Source of the DNA: Erythrobacter sp.
Lineage (GTDB): Bacteria > Pseudomonadota > Alphaproteobacteria > Sphingomonadales > Sphingomonadaceae
DNA length: 64,000 nucleotides
Assembly: GCF_035194505.1 (NCBI RefSeq)
Contig: NZ_CP136573.1
Coordinates: 992,001 to 1,056,000, forward strand
Direction: 5' to 3'
Part shown: piece after piece, positions 1 through 8,989 of the stretch
Position numbering within the stretch: position 1 is the first letter of the stretch
Layout of the letters: each line of letters opens with the position of its first letter
The notes under the pieces: model-generated
What the model saw: the letters and a program-made list of their open reading frames with translations, nothing else
The model's database searches: none
Told to the model about the DNA's origin: nothing
Made by a program: the position numbers and the translations under genes

Positions 1-1
1 C

Positions 2-1045
2 TCATGCGCCCTCGCCCTCGCCATTGCCTTCGTAAGCCTCGACGATCCGGCCCACGATCGGGTGGCGGACCACGTCGGCGGCCGAGAAGCGGATCGTGCC
101 GAAGCCTTCGACCCCCTCCAGCCGCTCGACCGCATCATTGAGCCCGCTCATGCGCGGCCCGCCGGGGATGTCGACCTGCCGGGGGTCGCCGCAAATCACC
201 ATCCGGCTGTTCTGGCCGAAGCGGGTGAGGAACATCTTCATCTGCTCGCGCGTGGTGTTCTGCGCCTCGTCGAGGATGATGAAGCTGTCCGCCAGCGTGC
301 GCCCGCGCATGAAGGCGATCGGCGCGATCTCGATCTCGCCATTGGCCAGCCGCCGCTCGACCTGCTCGGGCGGCATGCAGTCGTTCAAGGCATCGTAGAG
401 CGGGCGCAGATAGGGATCGACCTTCTCCTTCATGTCGCCGGGCAGGAAGCCGAGCTTCTCGCCCGCCTCCACCGCCGGGCGCGAGAGGATCAGGCGCTGC
501 ACGCTTCCGCTGATGAGCTGGCTCACTGCCTGCGCCACCGCGATATAGGTCTTGCCCGTGCCTGCCGGACCAAGCGCGAAGATAATGTCGTCCTTGGCCA
601 GGGAGCGCATGTATTCGATCTGCGTCGCCGAGCGCGGCACGATGGTTTTCTTGCGCGTGCGGATCATGATCGGAGGCGTGCCCATGTCGCCCGAGATGAT
701 CCCTTCCAGCGTCGGTTCGGCCGACATGGCGATCATGCTTTCCACCGCACCGCTATCGAGCGCTTCGCCGCGCGCGAGCCGGTCATACATGGTCTTCAGC
801 GTCTCGCGGGCGCGGGCTACATCATCCTCCGGCCCTTCGATCAGCACCTGATGGCCGCGCGCGTGGATATAGACCCCGAGCCGGTTTTCGACCTGCACCA
901 GATTGGCATCGAACTGGCCGAACAGCGGGCCGAGCAGCGACTGGTTCTCGAAGGTGAGCTCCACCCGGGCGCGCCGGGGAGCGGGAATGCCACGAGGATC
1001 GGGCGAGAGCGCCGGGTGTTCGGCACGGGAGGGTCGTCGGCCCAT
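2..1045 (-). CDS. phoH: PhoH family ATPase (YbeZ-like)
   Basis: A PhoH/YbeZ-type cytoplasmic P-loop ATPase of about 347 residues, the usual length for the family. The N-terminal third is a KH-like nucleic-acid-binding region. Walker A GPAGTGKT lies at about residues 159-166 and the Walker B-like segment FIILDEAQN about 90 residues later. I chose ATG at 1045 (MGRRPSRAEH); an open frame continues upstream to about 1372 but runs into the 3' end of miaB and has no family similarity. It follows miaB by 112 bp on the same strand. In many proteobacteria the order is miaB-phoH-ybeY, linked to tRNA modification and ribosome/RNA maturation, so ybeY is expected just left of the window. Its stop codon is the second base triplet of the window. 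Confidence 0.9.
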   Translation of the reverse strand: MGRRPSRAEHPALSPDPRGIPAPRRARVELTFENQSLLGPLFGQFDANLVQVENRLGVYIHARGHQVLIEGPEDDVARARETLKTMYDRLARGEALDSGAVESMIAMSAEPTLEGIISGDMGTPPIMIRTRKKTIVPRSATQIEYMRSLAKDDIIFALGPAGTGKTYIAVAQAVSQLISGSVQRLILSRPAVEAGEKLGFLPGDMKEKVDPYLRPLYDALNDCMPPEQVERRLANGEIEIAPIAFMRGRTLADSFIILDEAQNTTREQMKMFLTRFGQNSRMVICGDPRQVDIPGGPRMSGLNDAVERLEGVEGFGTIRFSAADVVRHPIVGRIVEAYEGNGEGEGA

Positions 1046-1157
1046 CAAGGTCCTTTGCTTCAGGGCCAAAAGGACGATCCCTTGCCCTTGAGTCGCGAAG
1101 GTAATCCGGGTCGGTGCGAAAGCAAGCGCACCGCCGCAAAGCAGCGGTGGAAAGTCG

Positions 1158-2504
1158 TCAGACTGTAACCTTGCCGCGCACCAGCCCCTTGAGGGAATTG
1201 GGGCCTGCCTCGGCCAGCTCGACCTCGACCAGATCGCCGATGGCAACGCCTTCCTGCTCGAACCATACCGACTGCAACCACGGCGACTTACCGAGCCACT
1301 GGCCCGGGTGGCGTCCGGTGCGCTCGACCAGAACCGAGCAGGTCTTGCCGATACTCGCTTGATTGAAGGCATATTGATGCGCGCCGATGCGCTGCTGGAG
1401 GCGCTGGAGGCGGTCGTCCATCACCTCTGCCGCAATCTGGCCCTCCATCGTCGCGGCGGGCGTGCCGGGACGCGGGCTATACTTGAAGCTGAAGCAGGCA
1501 GCGTAGCGCACTTCGTCGACGATATTGAGGGTGTCCTGAAACTCGGCCTCGGTCTCGCCCGGGAAGCCGACGATGAAATCGCCCGACAGCGCGATATCGG
1601 GGCGGACGGCGCGGAAGCGCTCGATCAGCTTCAAGTAGCTTTCCGCTGTGTGCTGGCGGTTCATCGCCTTCAGGATACGGTCATTCCCGGCCTGCACGGG
1701 CAGGTGGAGATAGGGCATCAACTTGGCGACCTCGCCATGCGCGGCGATGAGGTCGTCATCCATGTCATTGGGGTGGCTGGTGGTGTAGCGGATGCGCTCC
1801 AGCCCGTCGATGGCGGCCAGTGTGCGGATCAACCCGCCAAGGCCCACGGGCCGCCCCTTGTCGTCCTCGCCTTCCCAAGCGTTGACGTTCTGGCCGAGCA
1901 GCGTGATCTCCTTCGCGCCCGCCTCCACCAGCTTGTTCGCCTCGGTAACGAGATGCGCGAAGGGCCGCGAGATTTCCGCGCCTCGGGTATAGGGCACCAC
2001 GCAATAGGTGCAGAACTTGTCGCAGCCTTCTTGCACGGTGAGAAAGGCGCTGGGGCCACGCTTCTTGCGCTGGGGCAGCGCGTCGAACTTGGCGATGGCG
2101 GGCATGTCAGTATCGGTCGCGCGCTCGCCATTGGTGGCCTTGTCGAGCATTTCCGGCAGGCGGTGATAGGCCTGCGGGCCGACCACGATGCTCACCGCCG
2201 GCGCGCGAGCCATGATCTCCTCGCCCTCTGCCTGCGCGACGCAGCCCGCGACCGCGATCAGCGGGGCCTTGCCGCTCTCCTTGCCCGTCGCAACCAGACG
2301 GCCGATGTCCGAATAGACCTTCTCGGCGGCCTTTTCGCGGATGTGGCAGGTGTTGAGGATGACGAGATCGGCCTCCTCGCCCTCGGGCGCTGGCTGGATG
2401 CCGCGCTCGGCCAGAAGCTCGCCCATGCGCTCGCCATCATAGACGTTCATCTGGCAGCCGAAGCTCTTGACCCGGTAGGTCTGGGGAGGCGTTTGCGGTT
2501 TCAT
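1158..2504 (-). CDS. miaB: tRNA-2-methylthio-N6-dimethylallyladenosine synthase MiaB
   Basis: Radical-SAM methylthiotransferase that adds the 2-methylthio group to i6A37 of tRNAs. The N-terminal UPF0004 domain carries the cluster cysteines C17, C53 and C88. The radical-SAM motif CDKFCTYC follows at about residues 161-168, and a C-terminal TRAM domain ends in LKGLVRGKVTV. Length is about 448 residues, normal for MiaB. I chose ATG at 2504 (MKPQTPPQTY). A TTG at 2543 in the same frame would place the start within the terminator hairpin of the preceding gene, which argues against it. The N-terminal Cys-rich sequence FGCQMNVYD is diagnostic. phoH follows on the same strand. Confidence 0.95.
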   Translation of the reverse strand: MKPQTPPQTYRVKSFGCQMNVYDGERMGELLAERGIQPAPEGEEADLVILNTCHIREKAAEKVYSDIGRLVATGKESGKAPLIAVAGCVAQAEGEEIMARAPAVSIVVGPQAYHRLPEMLDKATNGERATDTDMPAIAKFDALPQRKKRGPSAFLTVQEGCDKFCTYCVVPYTRGAEISRPFAHLVTEANKLVEAGAKEITLLGQNVNAWEGEDDKGRPVGLGGLIRTLAAIDGLERIRYTTSHPNDMDDDLIAAHGEVAKLMPYLHLPVQAGNDRILKAMNRQHTAESYLKLIERFRAVRPDIALSGDFIVGFPGETEAEFQDTLNIVDEVRYAACFSFKYSPRPGTPAATMEGQIAAEVMDDRLQRLQQRIGAHQYAFNQASIGKTCSVLVERTGRHPGQWLGKSPWLQSVWFEQEGVAIGDLVEVELAEAGPNSLKGLVRGKVTV

Positions 2505-2540
2505 GAGGGGTGCGCCTTTAGCGCCGATGGGCCTCGCGTT

Positions 2541-2571
2541 CAACGAAAAGGGGCGACCGAAGCCGCCCCTT
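2541..2571 (-). terminator. Rho-independent terminator after ppiB
   Basis: Read on the minus strand, a 10-bp stem (AAGGGGCGGC / GTCGCCCCTT, one G-U pair) closes a TTCG tetraloop and is followed by TTCGTT. It lies 27 bases past the ppiB stop and ends about 37 bases before the miaB ATG. This suggests separate or attenuated transcription of miaB. Confidence 0.65.
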
Positions 2572-2597
2572 GAAATCCTGCAATATGGGCCGCCCGA

Positions 2598-3059
2598 TCA
2601 GGCCACCGTCGCCTTGACGATCTTGCCCGGCGCGCGCGGCGGTTCGCCCTTGGGGATGGCGTGGACGTGTTCCATGCCGCTGATCACCTGACCCCAGACG
2701 GTGTACTGGCGATCAAGGAAGGTCGCATCGGCGAGGCAGATGAAGAACTGCGAGTTGGCGCTGTTGGGGTTCTGCGCGCGGGCCATCGAGCACACGCCTT
2801 CGACGTGCGGCTCGGCGTTGAATTCGGCCGCAAGATCGGGCTTGTCGCTGCCGCCCATGCCGGTGCCGGTCGGATCGCCGCCCTGCGCCATGAAACCAGC
2901 GATAACGCGGTGGAAGATCACGCCGTCATAGAAGCCTTCCTGCGCCAGCTCGGTGATGCGCGCGACGTGGCCGGGGGCCAGATCGGAGCGCAGCTTGATC
3001 ACGACATCGGCATGTTCGCCGGTGCCATTGTCGAGGGTGAAGGTGAGGGTTTCGGCCAT
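2598..3059 (-). CDS. ppiB: peptidylprolyl isomerase, cyclophilin type
   Basis: A single-domain cyclophilin of about 153 residues that catalyses cis-trans isomerisation of prolyl bonds. Family motifs are intact: FHRVIAGFMAQGGDPTGTG (active-site Arg in FHRV), the NSANSQFFI core and the tryptophan/histidine region YTVWGQVISGMEHV. No signal peptide is visible from ATG 3059 (MAETLTFTLD), so it is most likely cytoplasmic. The start is supported by AGGAGA a few bases upstream; a longer in-frame extension to 3116 has no support. It stands alone, followed by a strong hairpin terminator. Confidence 0.93.
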   Translation of the reverse strand: MAETLTFTLDNGTGEHADVVIKLRSDLAPGHVARITELAQEGFYDGVIFHRVIAGFMAQGGDPTGTGMGGSDKPDLAAEFNAEPHVEGVCSMARAQNPNSANSQFFICLADATFLDRQYTVWGQVISGMEHVHAIPKGEPPRAPGKIVKATVA

Positions 3060-3159
3060 GGTTATGTCTCCTGAGGAATTCGGGTGGGCTTTTAGCAGCC
3101 AAAACCCGCCTGTCACCCTCCCCGCTTGCTTTTCACCCCTCCCTCCGTAAACGCCTCAT

Positions 3160-4608
3160 ATGGCCGATGATCGCACCCTTGATGACGACTTGCTGGTGAG
3201 CGACACCGGCGAGGTCGAGGTGCGTCCGGATGACCGTGTGGATGATGAACGCCACGACGAGGAAAACCGGCTGAAGCCCTCCTTCGTCAGCGCGGTGCAC
3301 GATGCGCTCGAAGCGGGCGACAAGGGCGCGGTCTATGATCTGGTCGAGCCGCTCCACGCCGCCGACATTGCCGACCTGATCGAGCTGCTGGAACGTTCCG
3401 AGCGTGCCGTGCTGGCCCGCGCGATCAGCGATCTCATGACCTCCGACGTGATCGCGGAACTGAACGATTACGTGCGCGAGGATTTGATGGAGGCCCTGCC
3501 GGCGCAGGCGGTTGCCACCATCGCCGAGCAACTCGACACCGATGATGCGGTGCAGCTGATCGAGGACCTCGACGAGGACGACCAGCGCGCCGTCATGGCC
3601 GAGCTGGAACCGGAAACCCGCGAGGCCGTGTCCAGCGCGCTCGCTTACCCGGAAGAGACCGCCGGGCGCCTGATGAGCCGGCACTTCGTGGCGGTTCCCG
3701 AACATCTCACCGTCGGCGATCTCATCGATTACCTGCGCGAGGACGGCGATCTGGAGCATGACTTCTTCGAAGTCTTCGTGATCGACGAGCGGCACCATCC
3801 GGTCGGCACCTGCGCGCTGTCCTGGGTGCTCACCACGCCGCGATCCGTGCGCCTGACCGATGTGATGAAGCGCGACCAGACCCTGATCCCGGTCACCATG
3901 GATCAGGAAGAAGCCGCGCTGATGTTCCAGAAATACGCGCTGATTTCGGCTGCGGTGGTGGACGAGAGCGGGCGGCTGGTCGGCCAGATGACGGTCGATG
4001 ATATCGTCCACATCATCTCCGAAGAGGCGGGCGAGGACGCCCTGCTTCTGTCAGGGGCAGGCGACGGCGACATCAACGAGCCGATCCGCGAGGCCTATGT
4101 GGCGCGCGTGCGCTGGCTGATCGCCAACTTGGGGACAGCAGTGGTCGCCTCCTCGATCATCGCCTTTTTCGGTGCGGCGATCGAACAGCTGGTGGCGCTC
4201 GCGGTGCTCATGCCGATTGTCGCGAGCATCGGCGGCAATGCCGGCACCCAGACCATGGCCGTGGCAGTGCGCGCGATTGCGACCAACCAGCTCACCCGTT
4301 CCAACACGCGGCGCATCCTGTGGCGCGAATTCCGCGTGGCGCTGCTCAATGGCGGCACCATCGCGCTGCTGATCGGGCTTGCGGCGGGTGTGCTGTTTGC
4401 GCCGATGATGGGGGTGGTGATTGCGCTCGCCATCATCATCAACATCGCGGTGGCGGGCCTTGCGGGCGTGCTGGTGCCGGTGATTTTCGAGCGGCTCGAT
4501 CAGGATCCGGCGGTCGCCTCCAGCGTGTTCGTGACGATGATCACGGATTCGATGGGCTTCTTTGCCTTCTTAGGTTTGGCAGTGGCGATGGGTCTGGTGA
4601 CGCTCTAG
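3160..4608 (+). CDS. mgtE: magnesium transporter MgtE
   Basis: MgtE-family Mg2+ channel, 482 residues. Order of parts: an acidic N-terminal superhelical MgtE_N domain (about residues 40-150), two CBS repeats (about 155-280) forming the cytoplasmic Mg2+ sensor, then five transmembrane helices from about residue 315 to the end. The channel signature PIVASIGGNAGTQ is present in the second helix region. ATG 3160 starts MADDRTLDDD. No M-box or other obvious Mg2+-sensing leader was seen in the 100 bp upstream, so regulation is probably post-translational through the N/CBS domains. The SDR gene follows 31 bp downstream and may be co-transcribed. Confidence 0.93.
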   Translation: MADDRTLDDDLLVSDTGEVEVRPDDRVDDERHDEENRLKPSFVSAVHDALEAGDKGAVYDLVEPLHAADIADLIELLERSERAVLARAISDLMTSDVIAELNDYVREDLMEALPAQAVATIAEQLDTDDAVQLIEDLDEDDQRAVMAELEPETREAVSSALAYPEETAGRLMSRHFVAVPEHLTVGDLIDYLREDGDLEHDFFEVFVIDERHHPVGTCALSWVLTTPRSVRLTDVMKRDQTLIPVTMDQEEAALMFQKYALISAAVVDESGRLVGQMTVDDIVHIISEEAGEDALLLSGAGDGDINEPIREAYVARVRWLIANLGTAVVASSIIAFFGAAIEQLVALAVLMPIVASIGGNAGTQTMAVAVRAIATNQLTRSNTRRILWREFRVALLNGGTIALLIGLAAGVLFAPMMGVVIALAIIINIAVAGLAGVLVPVIFERLDQDPAVASSVFVTMITDSMGFFAFLGLAVAMGLVTL

Positions 4609-4639
4609 CTTTCCTCCCTGAGAGCAAGGGGAGAGAGAC

Positions 4640-5398
4640 ATGGCTGGACGCGTGGCAGGCAAGGTGGCGCTGCTGACAGGGGGCGCGATGGGCCTCGGCA
4701 AGGCGGCGACAAAGGCGCTGCTGGCCGAGGGGGCCACGGTCATCATCACCGATATCGACGAGGCGGCAGGCCGCGCCACGGCGGCAGAGCTCGGCTGCTC
4801 CTACATCCATCAGGACGTGACCGACTGGGCGCGCTGGCAGGCAGTGATCGCCGAGGTCGAGGCCACCCACGGGCGGCTCGACGTGCTGGTCAACAACGCC
4901 GCGATCACGGTGTTCGGTTCGATCGCGGACATTTCGCCGGAAGATTTCCGCCGCTGCTACACCGTCGACGTCGATTCGATCTTCATGGGCTGCAAGGCCG
5001 CGATCCCGCTGATGGCCAAGAGTGGCGGCGGCTCGATCGTCAACTTCTCGTCCGCTGCGGGCAACAAGCCTTCGCCCGATCTTGCCGCCTATAACAGCGC
5101 CAAGGCGGCGGTGGTGACGCTGACCAAGTCGATTGCGCTCTATTGCGCGCGGGAAAAGAACGGCGTGCGTGTGAACTCCGTGCAGCCGGGGACCATCCTG
5201 ACGCCCAATGTCGAAAGCGTCATCGCCGGCACCCCCGATCCGGACGCGACCCGCGCGGCGTTCTCGGTGGCGCAACCCATCGGGCGCATGGGCGAAGTCG
5301 ATGATATCGCCCATCTCGTGGTCTATCTCGCCAGCGACGAGAGCAAGTTCGCGACCGGCGCGCCCTTCATCGTCGATGGGGGCCTCAGCATCGCATAG
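4640..5398 (+). CDS. SDR family NAD(P)-dependent oxidoreductase
   Basis: Classical short-chain dehydrogenase, 252 residues. The Rossmann cofactor motif TGGAMGLG is at residues 14-21, NNAA follows, and the catalytic YNSAK has Tyr151 and Lys155 with the upstream Ser in NFSSAAG. An acidic residue at the end of beta-2 (TDIDE) favours NAD(H). A good Shine-Dalgarno (GGGGAGAGAGAC) precedes ATG 4640. It lies 15 bp before an NTF2-like gene and a Rieske oxygenase, an arrangement common in sphingomonad catabolism of aromatic or terpenoid/steroid compounds. The substrate cannot be read from sequence. Confidence 0.85.
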   Translation: MAGRVAGKVALLTGGAMGLGKAATKALLAEGATVIITDIDEAAGRATAAELGCSYIHQDVTDWARWQAVIAEVEATHGRLDVLVNNAAITVFGSIADISPEDFRRCYTVDVDSIFMGCKAAIPLMAKSGGGSIVNFSSAAGNKPSPDLAAYNSAKAAVVTLTKSIALYCAREKNGVRVNSVQPGTILTPNVESVIAGTPDPDATRAAFSVAQPIGRMGEVDDIAHLVVYLASDESKFATGAPFIVDGGLSIA

Positions 5399-5413
5399 GG
5401 AGGAGCCGGAGCC

Positions 5414-5926
5414 ATGTTGCACAGCGCCGAGGACAGGTTTGCGATTTCCGATCTTGCCGCGCGCTACATGCGCGGGCTCGACCGCTTGGACGAAGCGCTG
5501 CTCACCGAGCAGTTCTGGCCCCATGCGCGGCTCGAATATGGCATCTTCAGCGGCGAGCCGAAGGATTTCGCGGCCTTCTGCATGACGGCGCTGAAGGACC
5601 ATGATCGCAACCAGCACATGCTGGGCCAGCACCTTGTCGATTTCGTCGCGCCCGACGAGGCTTACGGCGAGGTCTATTATCAGGCCTATCACCGCACCAC
5701 CGATGAGCAGGGGCGCAAGCGCGATCTCGTCATCGCGGGGCGATACGTGGATCGCTACGAGAAGCACGGCGGGGTCTGGAAGATCGCCTACCGCTCCGAA
5801 CTGGTCGACTGGCTGCGCGATGATCCAGCATCCGATGCGATGCTGGAAGGGGCGCCTTTCATCATCGGCGCAAGGAAGCCCGCCGATCCGCTCTATGATC
5901 GCCATGCCATGAGGAGCGCGCGATGA
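5414..5926 (+). CDS. nuclear transport factor 2 (SnoaL-like) family protein
   Basis: A 170-residue single-domain protein with the SnoaL/NTF2 alpha+beta cone layout: N-terminal helices (EDRFAISDLAARYMRGLDRLD), a WPHARLEYG strand region, the HMLGQHLVDF segment, and C-terminal strands (YVDRYEKHGGVWKIAYR). Such proteins act as small dehydratases, isomerases or as small-subunit-like partners of ring-hydroxylating oxygenases. It follows the SDR by 15 bp, and its stop overlaps the start of the Rieske oxygenase gene (ATGA at 5923-5926). This translational coupling supports a shared pathway. Specific activity is unknown. Confidence 0.8.
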   Translation: MLHSAEDRFAISDLAARYMRGLDRLDEALLTEQFWPHARLEYGIFSGEPKDFAAFCMTALKDHDRNQHMLGQHLVDFVAPDEAYGEVYYQAYHRTTDEQGRKRDLVIAGRYVDRYEKHGGVWKIAYRSELVDWLRDDPASDAMLEGAPFIIGARKPADPLYDRHAMRSAR

Positions 5927-7293
5927 AGCCCGATCTCACCGCCCCTGCCGATCCCGCGCTGGCTCCGGGCGAGGCCCGCTGTCCTGGCCTGTCGATGCAG
6001 GATATTCTCGATGCCGACGGGGACAATCCCCCCGCCGCCATGCGCGAGCAGGCCTATCGCTTCCTCGGCGATGAAGACCTGCCTTTCGCGCGCTACACCG
6101 ATCCCGCTTTCCACGATCTGGAGATGGCGCGGCTGTGGCCGAACGTGTGGCAATGGGCCTGCCGCGAGGAGCATATCCCCGTCCCCGGTGACCGCTATGT
6201 CTATGACGTCGGTCACCATTCGGTGCTGGTGGTGCGCGGGGCCGACATGGCGATCCGTGCCTTCGTCAATTCCTGCCCGCACCGGGGGATGAAGTTCGCT
6301 TCCGAAGGCTCACGTGGCGTTCTGCGTTCGAACATCCGCTGCCCGTTCCACGGGATGAGCTGGAACCTCGACGGCAGTTTGCGCGAAGTGCCCTGCCGCT
6401 GGGACTTCCCGCATGTCTCGGAGGACAATTTCGGCCTCGATGAAGTCGCCTGCGACACCTGGGGCGGGTTCGTTTTCATCCACATGGGCGAAAACCCGCC
6501 GCCGCTGGCCGAGCAGCTGGAGGTGATGCCGGAGCACTTCAAGCTCTGGCCGATGGATGATCGCTATGTCGCGCTGCACACCGAAAAGGTGCTGCCGGCC
6601 AACTGGAAGATGGCGATGGAGGCCTTCCTCGAAGCCTTCCATGTGCTCGAAACCCATGCCCAGGCGGTCTACACTGCGGCTGATGCGAACGCGCAATATG
6701 ACATCTTCGGGCGCCACGTTTCGCGCTTCATCCATGCCGTCGGCGTGCCCAGCCCGCATCTCCGGCAGGAGGTGAGCGAGGCAACCTTGTTCGGAAAGCT
6801 CGGCCGCGATCCCGCAAGCTTGCCCGAAGGCGCCAAGGCCCGCGCCGAGCACGCACGGCTGCTGCGCGAGGAGCTGGGCGCGGCTTTCGGCACCGACCTT
6901 TCGGGCGTCTCCACTACCGAGATGATGGATTCGATCGAGTATTTCCTCTTCCCCAACGCCTTTTTCTTCCCCGGCATCAACATCCGCCTGTGCTACCGCT
7001 TCCGCCCGCTGGGGCCGGACGAATGCCTGCACGAAATCCTCATCCTCCAGCCGCTGCCCGCCAGCGGCGAGCGCCCTGCCCCTGCCACCCCGATCCGGCT
7101 GGAGGTGGAGGACAGCTACACCACCGTCCCGGGCTTCGCGCTGGCGGAAATCCTCGATCAGGATACCGAGAACCTCAAGTTGCAGCGCGACGGCGCCAAG
7201 GCTTCGCGCAAGGGGGCGCAGACGCTCGGGAACTATCAGGAAGCGCGCATCCGCCAGCTGCACCTGACGCTCGACCAATACCTCGCCGGTTGA
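5923..7293 (+). CDS. aromatic ring-hydroxylating dioxygenase alpha subunit (Rieske)
   Basis: Catalytic alpha subunit of a Rieske non-heme iron oxygenase, 456 residues. The [2Fe-2S] ligands are CPH at 118-120 and CPFH at 140-143. The mononuclear iron ligands are His240 and His245 (EAFHVLETH) with a C-terminal aspartate in LDQDTENL. The size and RHO_alpha C-terminal domain match single-component substrate-binding subunits. No ferredoxin or reductase gene lies nearby, so electron transfer partners must be encoded elsewhere. Coupled by ATGA overlap to the NTF2-like gene, which may serve as the small subunit. Substrate unknown. Confidence 0.88.
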   Translation: MKPDLTAPADPALAPGEARCPGLSMQDILDADGDNPPAAMREQAYRFLGDEDLPFARYTDPAFHDLEMARLWPNVWQWACREEHIPVPGDRYVYDVGHHSVLVVRGADMAIRAFVNSCPHRGMKFASEGSRGVLRSNIRCPFHGMSWNLDGSLREVPCRWDFPHVSEDNFGLDEVACDTWGGFVFIHMGENPPPLAEQLEVMPEHFKLWPMDDRYVALHTEKVLPANWKMAMEAFLEAFHVLETHAQAVYTAADANAQYDIFGRHVSRFIHAVGVPSPHLRQEVSEATLFGKLGRDPASLPEGAKARAEHARLLREELGAAFGTDLSGVSTTEMMDSIEYFLFPNAFFFPGINIRLCYRFRPLGPDECLHEILILQPLPASGERPAPATPIRLEVEDSYTTVPGFALAEILDQDTENLKLQRDGAKASRKGAQTLGNYQEARIRQLHLTLDQYLAG

Positions 7294-7324
7294 CTTCATG
7301 GCAGGGCTGCCGGAAAGCCGCGCC

Positions 7325-7717
7325 ATGCCGCTGCACCTGACCAAGATCGCCTTCGGGGCGAAAAGCTATGACCAATTGGCCGGATGGTATGAGGGACGCG
7401 GCGGCATCTGCCTCACCACCCGCAACCGGCCGACGCGGCACGAGGAATGCGTAGGCGGCTCGCTCTACTGGATCATCAATCACGCCATCGTCGCGCGCTC
7501 GCTGATCCTCGGGTTTGAAAAGACTGAGGACGGGCGCTGGGACATCGTGCTGGAGCCGCGCCTGATCCGCGTCCACACCCAGCCCAAACGCGCGCATCAG
7601 GGCTGGCGTTATCTCACCGAGGACAAGGCCCCCAAGGATGTGGCCGAGGGCGAGGATATCGGCGATGCCCTCCCCGGCCGCCTCGCGATGAAGCTGGAGC
7701 GGCTGGGCCTCGTTTGA
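7325..7717 (+). CDS. DUF1489 family protein
   Basis: A 130-residue protein that I recognise as the alphaproteobacterial DUF1489 family by the opening MPLHLTKIAFGAKSYDQL and the internal GGSLYWIINHAIVARS and HQGWRYL segments. Function of the family is not known. ATG 7325 fits family N-termini better than ATG 7298, which would overlap the upstream region by nine codons. It is tail-to-tail with the BLUF gene (6 bp between stops). Confidence 0.75.
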   Translation: MPLHLTKIAFGAKSYDQLAGWYEGRGGICLTTRNRPTRHEECVGGSLYWIINHAIVARSLILGFEKTEDGRWDIVLEPRLIRVHTQPKRAHQGWRYLTEDKAPKDVAEGEDIGDALPGRLAMKLERLGLV

Positions 7718-7723
7718 GGCCCG

Positions 7724-8779
7724 TCAGCTCTGCTCGCGCGCCCGCCGCACCAGTTCAGCCAGGTGCAGGCCGGTGCCGCTGATGCTCCGCCGGGCGTGAT
7801 CCGCGCCCACGCTGGCTGCGGTCGCCGCGGCCTCGGCAAACAGCCGCCCGCCGACCGAGATCACCACCGGCTGTTCGGGCAGGGCCTGACGGCACAGCGC
7901 CACTGTATCGCGCAGACGGGCCACGGCGGTATCGGCGCAATAGGCATCCGATAGCCCGATATCGACCACATCATGCTGCTGTTCGGCCAGCTTGCGCAGC
8001 AGCGCGCCGCGGCTTTCGGGAAAGGCCATCTCCACCCGCCAGCCGGCATCGGTGAGATGATCGGCGAGCAGCACCGTGCTCAGCATATGCGGCTCGCCCG
8101 GCGCGGTCGCGAGCAGAATCGAATAGCGGCTCTGGCGCAGGCTCGTCGCATTGCTGCGGGTGCGCACCGCATGGCCGGCCAGTTGCAGCATCGACAGGCC
8201 GATCGTGAGATCGAACTCGCAGGCCCGGTCGGCCAGCCAGGCATCGCCCATCGCGCGCGCCACCGGCTCGATCAGGTGCGATACGATGTCGTCGGCGCTC
8301 CACCCCTGTTCGACCATTTCGGCCAGGTGCGCATTGACCCGCGCGTCGTCGCCGTCGAGCGCAAGGCGGGCGAGCTGCGGCACGTAATGGGCCAGCGCGT
8401 TCGCGGCGAGCGCGCTGTCGGTGCCCGGGCGGCTTTCGGCTGACATCTGGCTGTAGACCAGCAGATCCCAACCCGAAAACAGCCTGCTGGCGATGACGTG
8501 TTCGGTCAACACCTCGATCTTGTGGTGGCGGGGGTCACGGCGGATCGCCTGCCACACCTGCGCCAACGCATCGGGCGGGCCTTCGAGCGTCTGGAGAAAG
8601 CGCCCGTTATCATAAAGCAGCATCCCGGTGACGCCGAGTTCGTGATTGCGCTTCTGCGCCTGCGCGCCGAGCGCGTCGAGCTCCGCCTGCGTCAGCGGCG
8701 TGATGGCCCGGCTCTGATAGGTCAGGCAGCTGATCCAGCTTTCCGTGCCTGCGTTCAAATGTGCCGAATGCGCGTGCAT
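7724..8779 (-). CDS. BLUF domain photoreceptor fused to a B12-binding-like (SCHIC) domain, AppA-like
   Basis: A 351-residue blue-light sensor. Residues 14-110 form a BLUF (FAD) domain with the photocycle residues at the same numbers as in Rhodobacter AppA: Tyr21, Asn45, Gln63 and Trp104. AppA's Met106 is Leu here. Residues 120-210 are a helical cap-like linker. Residues 220-350 resemble the B12-binding fold of AppA/AerR/CarH, with a PGEPH segment placing His231 where heme or cobalamin is bound. The Cys-rich tail of AppA is missing. Start ATG 8779 is preceded by GGGGAGGGTGAGG; the frame extends 12 codons further up without better support. AppA antagonises the photosynthesis repressor PpsR; whether this protein does so is inference, since no photosynthesis genes lie in the window. 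Confidence 0.85.
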   Translation of the reverse strand: MHAHSAHLNAGTESWISCLTYQSRAITPLTQAELDALGAQAQKRNHELGVTGMLLYDNGRFLQTLEGPPDALAQVWQAIRRDPRHHKIEVLTEHVIASRLFSGWDLLVYSQMSAESRPGTDSALAANALAHYVPQLARLALDGDDARVNAHLAEMVEQGWSADDIVSHLIEPVARAMGDAWLADRACEFDLTIGLSMLQLAGHAVRTRSNATSLRQSRYSILLATAPGEPHMLSTVLLADHLTDAGWRVEMAFPESRGALLRKLAEQQHDVVDIGLSDAYCADTAVARLRDTVALCRQALPEQPVVISVGGRLFAEAAATAASVGADHARRSISGTGLHLAELVRRAREQS

Positions 8780-8989
8780 CCTCACCCTCCCCATGCGGAG
8801 CGGGACTGCAGGCATACCGGCAGAGCTTCTTGTACGAGCTCCTTCGCGATAACCCGGCGGAGATCCCTATCCGCGGATTTCTCGACTTCCAAAGAGGCAG
8901 GCAGACCGCGCCATCGCGATCTGTCCCTTCCGCCCCCCTTTGCCGCTAGAGGGCCGGAAGGTGCACAAGGTCACCTATCGCGGCGGTTA

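Noticed and set aside
8780..8989. Possible PpsR or EcfG promoter motifs upstream of the BLUF gene.
   Set aside because: No TGT-N12-ACA pair or GGAAC-N16-CGTT pair could be found with confidence.
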